The notes beneath the pieces were generated by a model. It saw only the letters and a list, made by a program, of their open reading frames with translations, had not been told where the DNA came from and ran no database searches. A DNA stretch of 64,000 nt from assembly GCF_030816015.1 (NCBI RefSeq), contig NZ_JAUSXN010000001.1:5146001-5210000 (forward strand), written 5' to 3'. Below are positions 43,871 through 51,905 of the stretch, one piece after another. Every line of letters starts with the position of its first letter. Position 1 is the first letter of the stretch. The DNA is from Pedobacter sp. W3I1. GTDB lineage: Bacteria; Bacteroidota; Bacteroidia; Sphingobacteriales; Sphingobacteriaceae. The translations under genes and the position numbers were made by a program.

Positions 43871-43975
43871 AAAACCCAGGTTTAGATAGAAGATTAAAGA
43901 CAAAGCCTGGCTCATAACAGGTTTATATTTGGTTAGAAAAAAGAGACAAGTCTGGATAGATTGTCTCTTTTCTTA
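43818..43975 (+). ncRNA. Candidate small RNA under the glycolytic operator
   Basis: An orphan transcription unit of about 155-160 bases. It starts from the promoter at 43805-43812, which carries operator-like dyad C, and ends at a textbook terminator (AAAAGAGACAA / TTGTCTCTTTT, 43939-43971, then T-rich). It contains no convincing gene. An internal hairpin can form between CCCAGG...TTT and AAAGCCTGG (about 43874-43910). The next genes are on the other strand, so it is not a leader of a coding gene. It is not recognised as any known RNA family. Confidence 0.55.
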
Positions 43976-43978
43976 TTT
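43937..43978 (+). terminator. Terminator of the candidate small RNA
   Basis: A perfect 11-bp stem AAAAGAGACAA / TTGTCTCTTTT with an 11-base loop is followed by CTTATTT. It is about 90 bases away from the convergent gene. Confidence 0.9.
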
Positions 43979-44069
43979 AAGGGGTATTTGCACCGTTATG
44001 ACGCGAACTGAAAGCTGAGTTTAAGGATCGGTTATTTTTTACTAGAATATCCATCACCAATTAGTTGAT

Positions 44070-44816
44070 CTAGATTTCAATGATCAATTCTTTTTCATAA
44101 CCATTATATTTTTCATTTATATATCCATGTGGATTACAGATAATCTCCGTTTGATCAACCTTATACCTTAGCGGAGTATGAATATGACCATGAATCCAAT
44201 AAGCAGGCTTGTATTTGATTATGATATCCTCAAGATTTGAAGCATAAGCTGATGAAACAGGATTGTTTATATATTCCCCATGAATAGATCTTACACTAGG
44301 AGCATGATGGGTAATAACCACATTTCTATCAGACTTTGACTCCGCTAAACTTTTTTGTAACCAGTTTTTAGAAATCTGGTGGATTTTATAGGTGTCAATT
44401 GTCCTTAATTTTGAATATGAAGGATCTCTCCTGATCAATTTATAATCATTCATCTTAGCCTGACATATGATACCATATTCTACAGGATTACCAAAAAGAG
44501 AAAAATCTGTCCATAAAGTTGCTCCATGAAACCTTATTCCTTCGAATTCAATGCTATCATTCTCCAGCACGCTAACATTCGAACCTCTTGACGCTTCTAT
44601 TATTTTATTAAGCGTGTTAGGATAGGTCCCTTTATAATATTCATGATTACCTAAAACATAAATTACAGGTTTGTCTGGAATGTTCTCCTTAATCCATTCG
44701 ATACCTTTTGTTCCTAAATTGATGTCGCCCGCCAGAATGACCAGATCAGCATTTTCAAAAGATAATTCAGAAACACCAAATTCCTGATGTAGATCACTTA
44801 TGATCTGTATTTTCAT
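44070..44816 (-). CDS. Metallophosphoesterase (calcineurin-like)
   Basis: A 248-residue dinuclear-metal phosphoesterase. The five family blocks are visible: ISDLHQEFG near residue 6, LAGDIN near 29, LGNHEYYKG near 56, ITHHAPS near 168 and HGHIHTPL near 214. The substrate is unknown (nucleotide, protein or nucleic-acid phosphoesters are possible). There is no signal peptide, so it is cytoplasmic. It lies 32 bases downstream of the DeoR-type regulator gene and is probably co-transcribed with it. Confidence 0.9.
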   Translation of the reverse strand: MKIQIISDLHQEFGVSELSFENADLVILAGDINLGTKGIEWIKENIPDKPVIYVLGNHEYYKGTYPNTLNKIIEASRGSNVSVLENDSIEFEGIRFHGATLWTDFSLFGNPVEYGIICQAKMNDYKLIRRDPSYSKLRTIDTYKIHQISKNWLQKSLAESKSDRNVVITHHAPSVRSIHGEYINNPVSSAYASNLEDIIIKYKPAYWIHGHIHTPLRYKVDQTEIICNPHGYINEKYNGYEKELIIEI

Positions 44817-44848
44817 AAAAAATCGTCTATCTTTCTATAAGATATAAT

Positions 44849-45598
44849 TTAAACCACCTCTATCCCCAAATGTTTATAAGGCTCCAGGATCGTATTATCA
44901 GGATCTGTTTCCGTAATAATTACATCTACATCGGTAACCGGGCAAACATAATAGGGCTCAACGGTATTAATTTTTTCGAGTGCCGAGAGCGCAATAGTCC
45001 TCTGCGCCTGGTTAATCATGATGTTATTTAGTTGAGCATCTTCATATACAATAGAGGTGATGCCCATGCTGTGGTGCAAACTACAGATACCCAGCATACA
45101 TACATCCGCCCGAACCTTCTTGAAGGCATCGATAGTTTCTTGTCCTATCGTGGTAAATGCTGTTTTATGCAATCTTCCGCCAGCAAATATCACTTCGGCA
45201 CTGGGATGATCTTCCAAAATATTGGCAACCGGAAAGCTATTGGTAATAATGGTGATTTTTAAATCTTTAGGCAAAGCGGCAGCCAGCGCTACTACCGAGG
45301 TACCACCATCGAAAAACACCACCTGACCATCTTTCAAAAACTGCAGGGCTTTATTTGCAATGGCTTGTTTATGCTGCTGATTGTACTTTTCCCGATCACG
45401 GTAGTGCTGTGGAATGGGCGAAGGGGAAATTGCACCACCCCTAACCGCCCTGAGTAGCCCCTGCATATCGAGTTCTTTAATATCACGGCGTACAGTATCT
45501 TCTGATACATTTAACAATGTGCTCAATTCGTTCAACCGTACCTTAGTATCTTTTTCCAGGGTATTTATAATGATCTGTAGGCGCTCTTCTTTTACCAT
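44849..45598 (-). CDS. DeoR/GlpR-family transcriptional regulator
   Basis: A 249-residue repressor with an N-terminal DeoR HTH (RLNELSTLLNVSEDTVRRDIKELDMQGLLRAVRGGA). The C-terminal DeoR sensor domain is related to sugar-phosphate isomerases (FFDGGTSVVALAAALP, TNSFPVANIL, VIFAGGRLHKTAFTTIG). Such regulators respond to phosphorylated sugars. It is divergent from a nucleotidase gene across a 96-base region holding several dyads that are likely its operators. Confidence 0.93.
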   Translation of the reverse strand: MVKEERLQIIINTLEKDTKVRLNELSTLLNVSEDTVRRDIKELDMQGLLRAVRGGAISPSPIPQHYRDREKYNQQHKQAIANKALQFLKDGQVVFFDGGTSVVALAAALPKDLKITIITNSFPVANILEDHPSAEVIFAGGRLHKTAFTTIGQETIDAFKKVRADVCMLGICSLHHSMGITSIVYEDAQLNNIMINQAQRTIALSALEKINTVEPYYVCPVTDVDVIITETDPDNTILEPYKHLGIEVV

Positions 45599-45603
45599 AA
45601 TAC

Positions 45604-45660
45604 TGCAATATATTGCAAATATATAAATTTATCGCGATAATTATTTGCGATATTATGCAA
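45604..45660. promoter_or_regulatory. Cluster of dyads between the DeoR regulator and nucleotidase genes
   Basis: Three symmetric elements: TGCAATATATTGCA (45604-45617, perfect), TTATCGCGATAA (45629-45640, perfect) and TTGC-N8-GCAA (45645-45660). The last overlaps the -33 region of the nucleotidase promoter (TTTG-N20-TACTTTTG, -7 at 45668-45675). They fit DeoR operators controlling both directions; the binding protein is inferred. Confidence 0.6.
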
Positions 45661-45667
45661 TAATAAA

Positions 45668-45675
45668 TACTTTTG
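45668..45675 (+). promoter_or_regulatory. -7 promoter element of the nucleotidase gene
   Basis: TACTTTTG is a perfect match to TAnnTTTG, with TTTG at 45644-45647 after a 20-base spacer. Confidence 0.7.
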
Positions 45676-45694
45676 TTGCAAAATATAGCACATC

Positions 45695-46249
45695 ATGAAA
45701 AGAACAATAGGCATTGATATGGACGGCGTTCTCGCTGACATAGAAGACCATATACTCCAAACTTACGAGGCAGAAACAGGTATTTCGCTTACACGAAATG
45801 ACATAAAAGGTAAATCGGAAGAAGAACTTTTTCCAGACAGGGCAATGGTCATGAAGATCTGCAACAGAGCAGGCTTTTTCAGAAACCTACCCGTAATGGA
45901 AGGTGCAGTTGAAGCTGTAAAAACTCTTATGGAAGACTATGAGATCTATATCGTTTCGGCTGCCATGGAATTCCCCTTATCGCTCTTCGAAAAACGCGAA
46001 TGGCTTGCAGAGCATTTCCCTTTTATCAGCTGGAAAAATATCATCTTTTGTGGTGACAAAAGCATTATAGATACCGATTATTTAATTGATGATCATTGTA
46101 AAAATCTCGATTTCTGCAAAGGAAAGCCCTTAATGTTTACAGCATTTCACAACATTGAGAAAGATCATCATCAAAGAATAAATCATTGGAACGAGGTGCC
46201 AGGTTTGTTGAAGGAGCTGGAAGAGACAAATCTCACACCAGTATATTAA
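45695..46249 (+). CDS. 5'(3')-deoxyribonucleotidase-like HAD phosphatase
   Basis: A 184-residue HAD-superfamily enzyme of the NT5C type that removes phosphate from (deoxy)ribonucleotides. The nucleophile motif is IGIDMDGVLADIE (D8 and D10), followed by GFFRNLPVMEGAVEAV, then motif II IYIVSAAME and motif III/IV FCGDKSIIDTDYLIDDH. The size and layout fit the mitochondrial/cytosolic deoxyribonucleotidase family, also common in Bacteroidetes. It is divergent from the DeoR-type regulator, which may control it. Confidence 0.88.
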   Translation: MKRTIGIDMDGVLADIEDHILQTYEAETGISLTRNDIKGKSEEELFPDRAMVMKICNRAGFFRNLPVMEGAVEAVKTLMEDYEIYIVSAAMEFPLSLFEKREWLAEHFPFISWKNIIFCGDKSIIDTDYLIDDHCKNLDFCKGKPLMFTAFHNIEKDHHQRINHWNEVPGLLKELEETNLTPVY

Positions 46250-46313
46250 TATTTAACTGGCCTTTTTATTGCTTATCGGGTGCTTTAATAAAAATAAAAG
46301 TTGTTCGCTTAAA

Positions 46314-46346
46314 TGAAAAAAGGATGTAGCCTCTGGCTACATCCTC
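46314..46346 (-). terminator. Minus-strand terminator downstream of the decayed gene
   Basis: A perfect 11-bp stem AGGATGTAGCC / GGCTACATCCT with a CTCT-type loop is followed on the minus strand by a TTTTTT run. The only minus-strand gene upstream is the pseudogene at 46518-46794, which indicates that it was once transcribed. Confidence 0.85.
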
Positions 46347-46517
46347 TATCTAAATTAACGCTCTCAACAGTGAAGTTGATATAAGGCTCTCACCCCTTAT
46401 GCCTGCAATATTACAGCAGAAAGATTAAGATTTGATGAAGATTTGAATTTATTGTTAATAAATCAGAATATTGAAATGGTTAGTTTATATTCTATTCACA
46501 AATCTACAAGGTAAATG

Positions 46518-46794
46518 TCATGGACCGCCACCGCCGTCAAAACTATCACCCTTGCCTGATAAGATTGAGAGAATATGAGGTGCTGCTGCCGAACCACATC
46601 AACAATGGCAGAAGGTGAACCATTACATCCGAAATGGCGGCCAGATACATAAACTTCTTATACTCGAGGATAGCTTTTTCGGTAAAGTCTTTTGTCCATC
46701 GGTTTGCGCTGGCCAATCTGATCGAAAAAATGTATTCGCCCGATGGATGATCGAAATCAAATTGCTGTACGCTGTTCCAGAGCGTTTCGTTCAT
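46518..46794 (-). pseudogene. Remnant of a glycine-rich-domain protein gene
   Basis: The first 58 codons (MNETLWNSVQQFDFDHPSGEYIF..., then LEYKKFMYLAAISDVMV) look like the intact N-terminus of a glycine-rich-domain family of Sphingobacteria. A one-base deletion then changes frame. In the shifted frame the family sequence continues as SPSAIVDVVRQQHLIFSQSYQ, where the usual Trp of VWHQHLIF has become Arg. After only a few more codons a third frame gives the Gly-rich end GDSFDGGGGP and a stop. So the gene has lost most of its middle plus at least one base. Confidence 0.75.
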
Positions 46795-46806
46795 ACTTTG
46801 TTTGCG

Positions 46807-46890
46807 CTATTTTTTGAATTCAAGCAACTTCCCTATCTTTTTCCAGGGAATGCTAAGTAAAAAAACCAATAATATAACGAGTACTTCCAT
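46807..46890 (-). CDS. Possible 27-residue membrane peptide
   Basis: The ATG at 46890 opens a 27-residue frame, MEVLVILLVFLLSIPWKKIG and a Lys-rich end: one hydrophobic helix followed by positive charges. It ends 12 bases before the start of the decayed glycine-rich-protein gene, so it could have been its small operon partner. It may also be chance, as the frame is short. Confidence 0.3.
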   Translation of the reverse strand: MEVLVILLVFLLSIPWKKIGKLLEFKK

Positions 46891-46973
46891 ACCATAAATA
46901 TACTATTAATCAGAAACATTAACAATATACATGGTATTACATGAAGGCGTAATTGGATTGGAAACTATAAGCT

Positions 46974-47010
46974 AAAAACAAAATAAGCCTCCCTTAGCAG
47001 AGTGGCTTAT
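46974..47010 (-). terminator. Possible terminator of the Crp/Fnr gene
   Basis: The 7-bp arms ATAAGCC / GGCTTAT with a 14-base loop are followed on the minus strand by TTTGTTTTT. It lies about 220 bases after the Crp/Fnr stop. The 220 bases in between hold no other gene. Confidence 0.5.
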
Positions 47011-47228
47011 AGTGGTAATCTAAATCGTCCCGTTGATTTAATTTTTACTTAACCAAATTTAAACACAAAAGCAGTGTTTAATATGCAAAATTTAATTTTG
47101 TACATCAATATGTAAAAAGTGTATAATGTTATGTAAACATAGTGTTTAAATGAGTATTCTTTCCGCATGAATCGGGCTAACCTGTTATAATCATCATGAT
47201 CAACTGAGAAACATTTTCTTTTATTTCA

Positions 47229-47843
47229 CTACGGCAGCTCTCTTACCAACTTACTGCGTATGCGGCTAAGTGTTTCTAAACGCATGCCTAAATAACTGGC
47301 TATGCACCTTAAAGGTACTCTGGATACATCAAAAGTATTTAGTTCCAGGAATTTTTCATAACGTCTTTCTGCTGAAGGAATCCGTGCAATTATGGCCCGC
47401 TCTGCGGCGGCATGATACTGGTGTGCTAAAATCTTTCTGCCTATAACATTCGTTTCCTGATAACTGGCGTAAAGCTTTTCAATCAATAAATGCGGAATGG
47501 CAACTAATTCTGAATTTTCCAATGCCTGCAAATATTCAATAGAGTGCTGAATGTTTTCATCAGGATGCTGAATCGCCCCAATAAATTCGTTTCCTAAACT
47601 GATCCAGGTGGTAATCTCATTATTACCATCTTTAATAAAACCTCTTACCAAACCTGACACTACAAAAAAAACATAATCATTATTATCAATAGGCGATAAA
47701 ATGTATTTATTCTTCCTGATTAAAAGAGGCTCTACATTTTTTTCTATTTCCTGGATAAATCCAGAGGTTATAGGGCATAAACTGCTGAAATAATTTAATA
47801 CAGCGTTCACCAAAAATACCTTACGGGATTCGAGCATACACAA
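47229..47843 (-). CDS. Crp/Fnr-family transcriptional regulator
   Basis: A 204-residue regulator with an N-terminal cyclic-nucleotide-binding-type beta barrel (YILSPIDNNDYVFFVVSGLVRGFIKDGNNEITTWISLGNEF) and a C-terminal winged helix (VSRVPLRCIASYLGMRLETLSRIRSKLV). The cAMP-contacting Arg/Glu cassette is not evident, so the ligand is unknown. Bacteroidota proteins of this type often react to redox or other signals. An IS982-family element sits 101 bases upstream of its start and may have cut it off from its original upstream neighbour or promoter. Confidence 0.9.
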   Translation of the reverse strand: MCMLESRKVFLVNAVLNYFSSLCPITSGFIQEIEKNVEPLLIRKNKYILSPIDNNDYVFFVVSGLVRGFIKDGNNEITTWISLGNEFIGAIQHPDENIQHSIEYLQALENSELVAIPHLLIEKLYASYQETNVIGRKILAHQYHAAAERAIIARIPSAERRYEKFLELNTFDVSRVPLRCIASYLGMRLETLSRIRSKLVRELP

Positions 47844-47899
47844 ATAGGGATAGACTTTAGACCCTTAATAATAGCGAATTCAATTGAAACATAAAAATA

Positions 47900-47940
47900 T
47901 AGTAGACTATTAAGACCATTATAAGGTTTAAAGTCTACTA
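47900..47940. repeat. Dyad with perfect 9-bp arms next to the IS element
   Basis: TAGTAGACT (47900-47908) and AGTCTACTA (47932-47940) form a perfect inverted repeat with a 23-base spacer. The right arm overlaps the IS target duplication (47939-47943). It lacks a T tail, so an operator of the Crp/Fnr gene or a hairpin target is more likely than a terminator. Confidence 0.55.
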
Positions 47941-47943
47941 TAA

Positions 47944-48952
47944 ACCTGAACTCGACAATTAAAAAGCATACAATTGATTGGTTTTGACAGTTTCATATTT
48001 TATAGATGGCTTCTTTGGGAAAAAACTATATGCGGCCAATCCTGCTAGGATATTTACGATAAAGTTTATGAATGAACGATGTCTGGAATGCTCAATCTGA
48101 CAGATGTTTTTCAGTTCGTCATTCACGGTTTCTATAACAGATCTCTTCCTGAGCATAATCTTATCATTCATACTCATAAGGCTGTTTTTCATATTGTTAC
48201 GGATGCCCGTGACCAAATGTAAGCCATCGGTAAAAAGGATTTCAAATAACTCTTTAGAGATGTAGCCCTTGTCTCCAAACAGCTTCCCAAATATCTTTTT
48301 AAGGAAGCTTTCCCTTTTTAAGGGTTCCCTGTCATCCATATTTCCCTGACTGATAAGGAAATTCAGTATTTCGCCCCTGTCATTGATAACCAAGTGAAGC
48401 TTGAAGCCATAGAACCAGCCCATTGTAGATTTCCCAACCTCTGCGGTGCCTTTGAATACCTTGTTGGCTTTGATACGCTTATTCTTACAAACCCTGATCG
48501 GAGTAGGATCTACAAACGAGATCCCGGTACACGAACCCGAACAACATGTTTTAAGGAATATGGTTAATGGCATGATCACACTTTGGGTAAGTTCTATAAA
48601 GCGATTGTAGGATACCGTTTTTGGGAAATCATCCTGCATATGCTTCTGTAAGTAAAAGATATAATAATGCTTAAAGCATTTAAATCCGCTCATATGAAAC
48701 AATAGCAAAATGCTGATGACCTCGCTATCGGACATTGTAGGTGGGCGTCTGGAAACCTTTCCAATTATGAAGTTTTTAGTGTTTTGCTTAAAGTTCATGC
48801 AGAATTCGTCAACTATGCAGAAAATATCGGTAACTTTATCGTATGTAATCATGCTTCTTTGTAAATATAAATATTTGAATGTCAGATACTTAAATATAAA
48901 TATTTACTAGCATGATTACAATTTTATCATAAAATAATTATCGAACTCAGGT
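47944..48952 (-). mobile_element. IS982-family insertion sequence, complete
   Basis: A 1009-bp element. The left end (ACCTGAACTCGACAATT) and right end (complement ACCTGAGTTCGATAATT) are imperfect inverted repeats with three mismatches in 17. They are flanked by a direct duplication TATAA (47939-47943 and 48953-48957), which fits the variable short duplications of IS982. The element contains one transposase gene and looks intact. Its intact ends suggest a recent insertion. Confidence 0.88.
47959..48852 (-). CDS. IS982-family transposase
   Basis: A 297-residue DDE transposase. The N-terminal DUF4372/HTH-like part is followed by the catalytic domain. Motifs include GISFVDPTPIRVCKNKRIK, with the first Asp, then GWFYGFKLHLVINDRGEILNF, GKLFGDKGYISKELFE with the second Asp, and RKRSVIETVNDELKNICQIEHSRHRS, where E is the third acidic residue. 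It is full length for IS982 and has no visible damage, so the element may still be active. Confidence 0.93.
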   Translation of the reverse strand: MITYDKVTDIFCIVDEFCMNFKQNTKNFIIGKVSRRPPTMSDSEVISILLLFHMSGFKCFKHYYIFYLQKHMQDDFPKTVSYNRFIELTQSVIMPLTIFLKTCCSGSCTGISFVDPTPIRVCKNKRIKANKVFKGTAEVGKSTMGWFYGFKLHLVINDRGEILNFLISQGNMDDREPLKRESFLKKIFGKLFGDKGYISKELFEILFTDGLHLVTGIRNNMKNSLMSMNDKIMLRKRSVIETVNDELKNICQIEHSRHRSFINFIVNILAGLAAYSFFPKKPSIKYETVKTNQLYAF

Positions 48953-49187
48953 TATAAAGCATTTTTTTTAACCTTGCAGAGTGATCGACCGATTATAGAA
49001 AACAAATCTCACTAATTTATTTTTGAGCATAAAATCCTAGGTACCCCTTAAGAATATGATAAAGTAAAGAGATTCAAAATATTCATTTATCCATAGGAGT
49101 AAAACTACAAATCACTCTAGAACTACTCTAAAGAGATATGTAATCGTTAATAAAAGCAATTGAGTAAGGAATGAGGATAGATTGCTA

Positions 49188-50159
49188 CTAAAAATAGCAC
49201 TTTGGCCTTCGGCTTTTTGCAGTTTGCAGGTAGTAGCCAATAGATATTTCATGCGATCCATAATCATAATTACCGAGTTTATTTAAACTGTAATCATAAC
49301 CATAGCCAATTCTGAGGTTTTCGCGCACGAAGAATTCGGCAATTAACCCGATGGCACTTCTTGCCGTTAAATTGTCTGGTAATTCTGGTTTAGGGTAGAG
49401 CTTTACAGAGGTTCTGTATACGCCACCTAACCAAAGTTTTTCTTTGATCATTAAAAAAGCATTCAGATCTAAAGAAGTTGGACCGTTCAGATCGTCTTTG
49501 ATCAAAAAAGTCGGCTTAAACATAAAATCATTGTTTATGGGAAATACCATTCCCGCCGTTAAATAAAAATGTGGCTTAGAAGTAATATTAAGCAAATTAT
49601 TATCCCTAAAAGCTGGGAGATATTGCGTAAGCAGGTTATTGGCTGAGAAACCAATAAAGAACTTTTCATTCGAGTAATGTACGCCAGCCCTAATGTCAGG
49701 TACAATCCGGCTTTCATACCCTGTAGGGATTCTATTGTCGCCGGTTTCAGTTGGATCCAGCAGGCTCCCATTAAGGCCCATCTGCAATACACCAATTCCA
49801 ACACCAAATGCGAGCACATTGGTTTCGGTACGGTCTAACTTAATGCGATAGGCAAAATTTCCAGATAAGTTTAGCGAGCTCTGCGCACCTATTTTATCTT
49901 TGGACACCAATAAACCCAGGCCTAAACTTTCTTCTTTAATTGCCTCATCTACAGCGATAGACAGCGTTTGGGGGGCGCCCTGAATACCTGTCCATTGTGC
50001 ACGTACAAAGGCCTGCATATATAGTTCTTCTTTATAGCCTGCATAAGCGGGATTGATGTATAAACCATTGAACACATATTGACCGAACTGTGCATTTTGC
50101 TGCGCGAAGAGGCACAGGCCGATTAAATTAAATAATGCTGTTAAAATTATCTTTTTCAT
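49188..50159 (-). CDS. PorP/SprF-family type IX secretion outer-membrane protein
   Basis: A 323-residue outer-membrane barrel that helps surface proteins with a T9SS type B C-terminal domain reach or stay on the cell surface. A signal peptide (MKKIILTALFNLIGLCLFAQ) is followed by the family hallmark FNGLYINPAYAGYKEEL, then barrel strands including LGLGLLVSKDKIGAQSSLNLSGNFAYRI. An in-frame ATG at 50180 shares its A with the stop of the upstream gene. The start at 50159 begins exactly at the signal peptide, but either is possible. It is the last gene of the surface-protein operon. Confidence 0.93.
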   Translation of the reverse strand: MKKIILTALFNLIGLCLFAQQNAQFGQYVFNGLYINPAYAGYKEELYMQAFVRAQWTGIQGAPQTLSIAVDEAIKEESLGLGLLVSKDKIGAQSSLNLSGNFAYRIKLDRTETNVLAFGVGIGVLQMGLNGSLLDPTETGDNRIPTGYESRIVPDIRAGVHYSNEKFFIGFSANNLLTQYLPAFRDNNLLNITSKPHFYLTAGMVFPINNDFMFKPTFLIKDDLNGPTSLDLNAFLMIKEKLWLGGVYRTSVKLYPKPELPDNLTARSAIGLIAEFFVRENLRIGYGYDYSLNKLGNYDYGSHEISIGYYLQTAKSRRPKCYF

Positions 50160-50179
50160 ATCCTCACATTTTAGCTCCA

Positions 50180-51118
50180 TTATCTGATAACTGTAACATA
50201 GCCCTTAAATTCCTGCCATTTAGAAGTTGTGGTTTTAACTTTAAGTACATAGAAATAAGTTCCATCTACCAAACCATTCGCTGCCCAATCGTTTAAATAG
50301 CCATCTTTCTCGTAAACCGTACTACCCCAGCGATTAATAATGGTAAGTTGATTTTCGCTGTAACTATTGAGACGTTCGATAAAAAAGGTTTCATTTTTTC
50401 CATCACCATTCGGCGTAAATACATTCGGAATTTTAAGTCCGGTAATTTCTTTGGTATCAACCGATATATTGTTTGACGGATCCGGATCTATTTCATTGAT
50501 GGTAACCGTGGCACTATTCACAACATTACCAGGTTTCATTGCCCTTACATTAATAATCAGCTCAACAAAACTGCCATTGGCTAGCGATGGGATCGCCCAG
50601 GAAACGGTCTTGGTTTGCTCGTTATAACTTGCAGCACCTACAATCGTAGGATCGACACTTACAAACGTCAGGTTTTCAGGAAGATCATCCTTTACCTGTA
50701 TGTTGGTAGCCTCACCAAGTCCGTTGTTGCGTACCAATAAATTGTATTTAAATACCTCCGTATTGATTACAGGCCTGCTTTCTGACCTTTTAACAATAGA
50801 CACATCTGCTGATATAACCGGCTCCATAACCACTTCCATTTCTTCTGACAGATCGGAACTGCAGCCGCCTAAGCTAAAAGTGATAACGGTATATTTTCCT
50901 GCGGTATTTACCACATAATCTTGCGTGGTGGCACCTAAAATGGCGTTTCCATTTCTGAACCATTGATAAGAGGTAGCGCCAGTACCGTTGGCCCTGAGTT
51001 TAACGGTGACGCCAGGTTTAAGGTTAAGCGTATTCGGATTGGAAGATTGCGCAAAGCATGCCCCTGTACAAAACAGGAGCACGCCGAACACAATTACCCC
51101 TAATCTGTTAAACATCAT
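50180..51118 (-). CDS. T9SS type B sorting domain protein with DUF11 repeat
   Basis: A 312-residue secreted protein. It has a signal peptide (ends CFAQ), an Ig-like/PKD-type module, and a DUF11 repeat (VSIVKRSESRPVINTEVFKYNLLVRNNGLGEATNIQVKD). The C-terminal gliding-motility sorting domain reads IPNVFTPNGDGKNETFFIE ... INRWGSTVYEK ... YFYVLKVKTTT. This domain directs export through the type IX system to the cell surface. Its stop overlaps the PorP/SprF start (TAATG), the pairing typical for SprB-like proteins. The small size suggests the anchoring end of a larger complex. Confidence 0.92.
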   Translation of the reverse strand: MMFNRLGVIVFGVLLFCTGACFAQSSNPNTLNLKPGVTVKLRANGTGATSYQWFRNGNAILGATTQDYVVNTAGKYTVITFSLGGCSSDLSEEMEVVMEPVISADVSIVKRSESRPVINTEVFKYNLLVRNNGLGEATNIQVKDDLPENLTFVSVDPTIVGAASYNEQTKTVSWAIPSLANGSFVELIINVRAMKPGNVVNSATVTINEIDPDPSNNISVDTKEITGLKIPNVFTPNGDGKNETFFIERLNSYSENQLTIINRWGSTVYEKDGYLNDWAANGLVDGTYFYVLKVKTTTSKWQEFKGYVTVIR

Positions 51119-51147
51119 GATGGCTAAACCTTGTAAGCAATAACACC

Positions 51148-51867
51148 TTATGGCGCTACAGCGATAGTGGCTTTACCTGGTTTAACAGTAACAGTGATTG
51201 CTTTAAATGCAGTTGCAGTACAAGTTGTTGCCGGCACAATCTGAACACCACCTGTGGCATAACTTCCAACAGCAGTGAAAATATACGCACCTGGAGCTAC
51301 ACCAGCTTTAAGCGTAAAAGTATCTCCAGAAGCGGAGGCTGCCCCTAAAGTTGTAATATCGGTTACTGCAGTACCGCCGAGAGTTGCAGCCCAAACATAA
51401 GTCATGGTTACACCAGTAGGTAAGGTAATGGAAATATCTTTAGTTGCTGTAAATATAGTTGAGGCTGTCTGATCAGTACAAAAAACACTTCCAGGTGCAG
51501 CTACAGCAATTAGTGGTGTAGGCAATTTCTCTACCACTGTGTTATCGGAAGCATCACTAGGACAAAGATTCGCATCAGCTGGCTGAACTTGAACAGCATA
51601 AGTATGATTTCCTACAGCTAATCCTGTAGGAACCTGGTAAAATGCATTTGTTCCGTCAAATACAACCGGAGTTTGTGCAGTTCCATCAACAGTCCACACA
51701 ATTTTATCACCATTAACCGGCGTGTACCCTGTAAAAGTTGGATTTAATTTCACTGTACCTGTTCCACAGAGGTACACATTTGGAGTTTGTGCAAAAGCAC
51801 CCAGAGGCAATAAAAACAGTAAGAATGCAAAGATCCTTAAATTAGGTTTTGTAGATTTTTTTGTCAT
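51148..51867 (-). CDS. Secreted Ig-like protein without sorting domain
   Basis: A 239-residue protein with a signal peptide (FLLFLLPLGAFAQ). Beta-sandwich sequence of PKD/Ig style follows (VYLCGTGTVKLNPTFTGYTPVNGDKIVWTVDGT; CPSDASDNTVVEKLP). It stops at VKPGKATIAVAP without a C-terminal sorting domain. It lies between the large Ig-like protein and the type B protein (gaps 38 and 29 bases), so it is probably a partner exported with them. It could be a separated segment of a longer adhesin. Confidence 0.75.
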   Translation of the reverse strand: MTKKSTKPNLRIFAFLLFLLPLGAFAQTPNVYLCGTGTVKLNPTFTGYTPVNGDKIVWTVDGTAQTPVVFDGTNAFYQVPTGLAVGNHTYAVQVQPADANLCPSDASDNTVVEKLPTPLIAVAAPGSVFCTDQTASTIFTATKDISITLPTGVTMTYVWAATLGGTAVTDITTLGAASASGDTFTLKAGVAPGAYIFTAVGSYATGGVQIVPATTCTATAFKAITVTVKPGKATIAVAP

Positions 51868-51905
51868 GATTTTAATTTGTTAGGGATGAATAATTTATTT
51901 TCTTT

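Noticed and set aside
46400..46416. TGCAATATTACA as an additional DeoR operator
   Set aside because: Only partly symmetric, and no promoter or gene start is nearby.
46615..46860. 81-residue plus-strand reading frame
   Set aside because: It is the antisense shadow of the decayed glycine-rich-protein gene.
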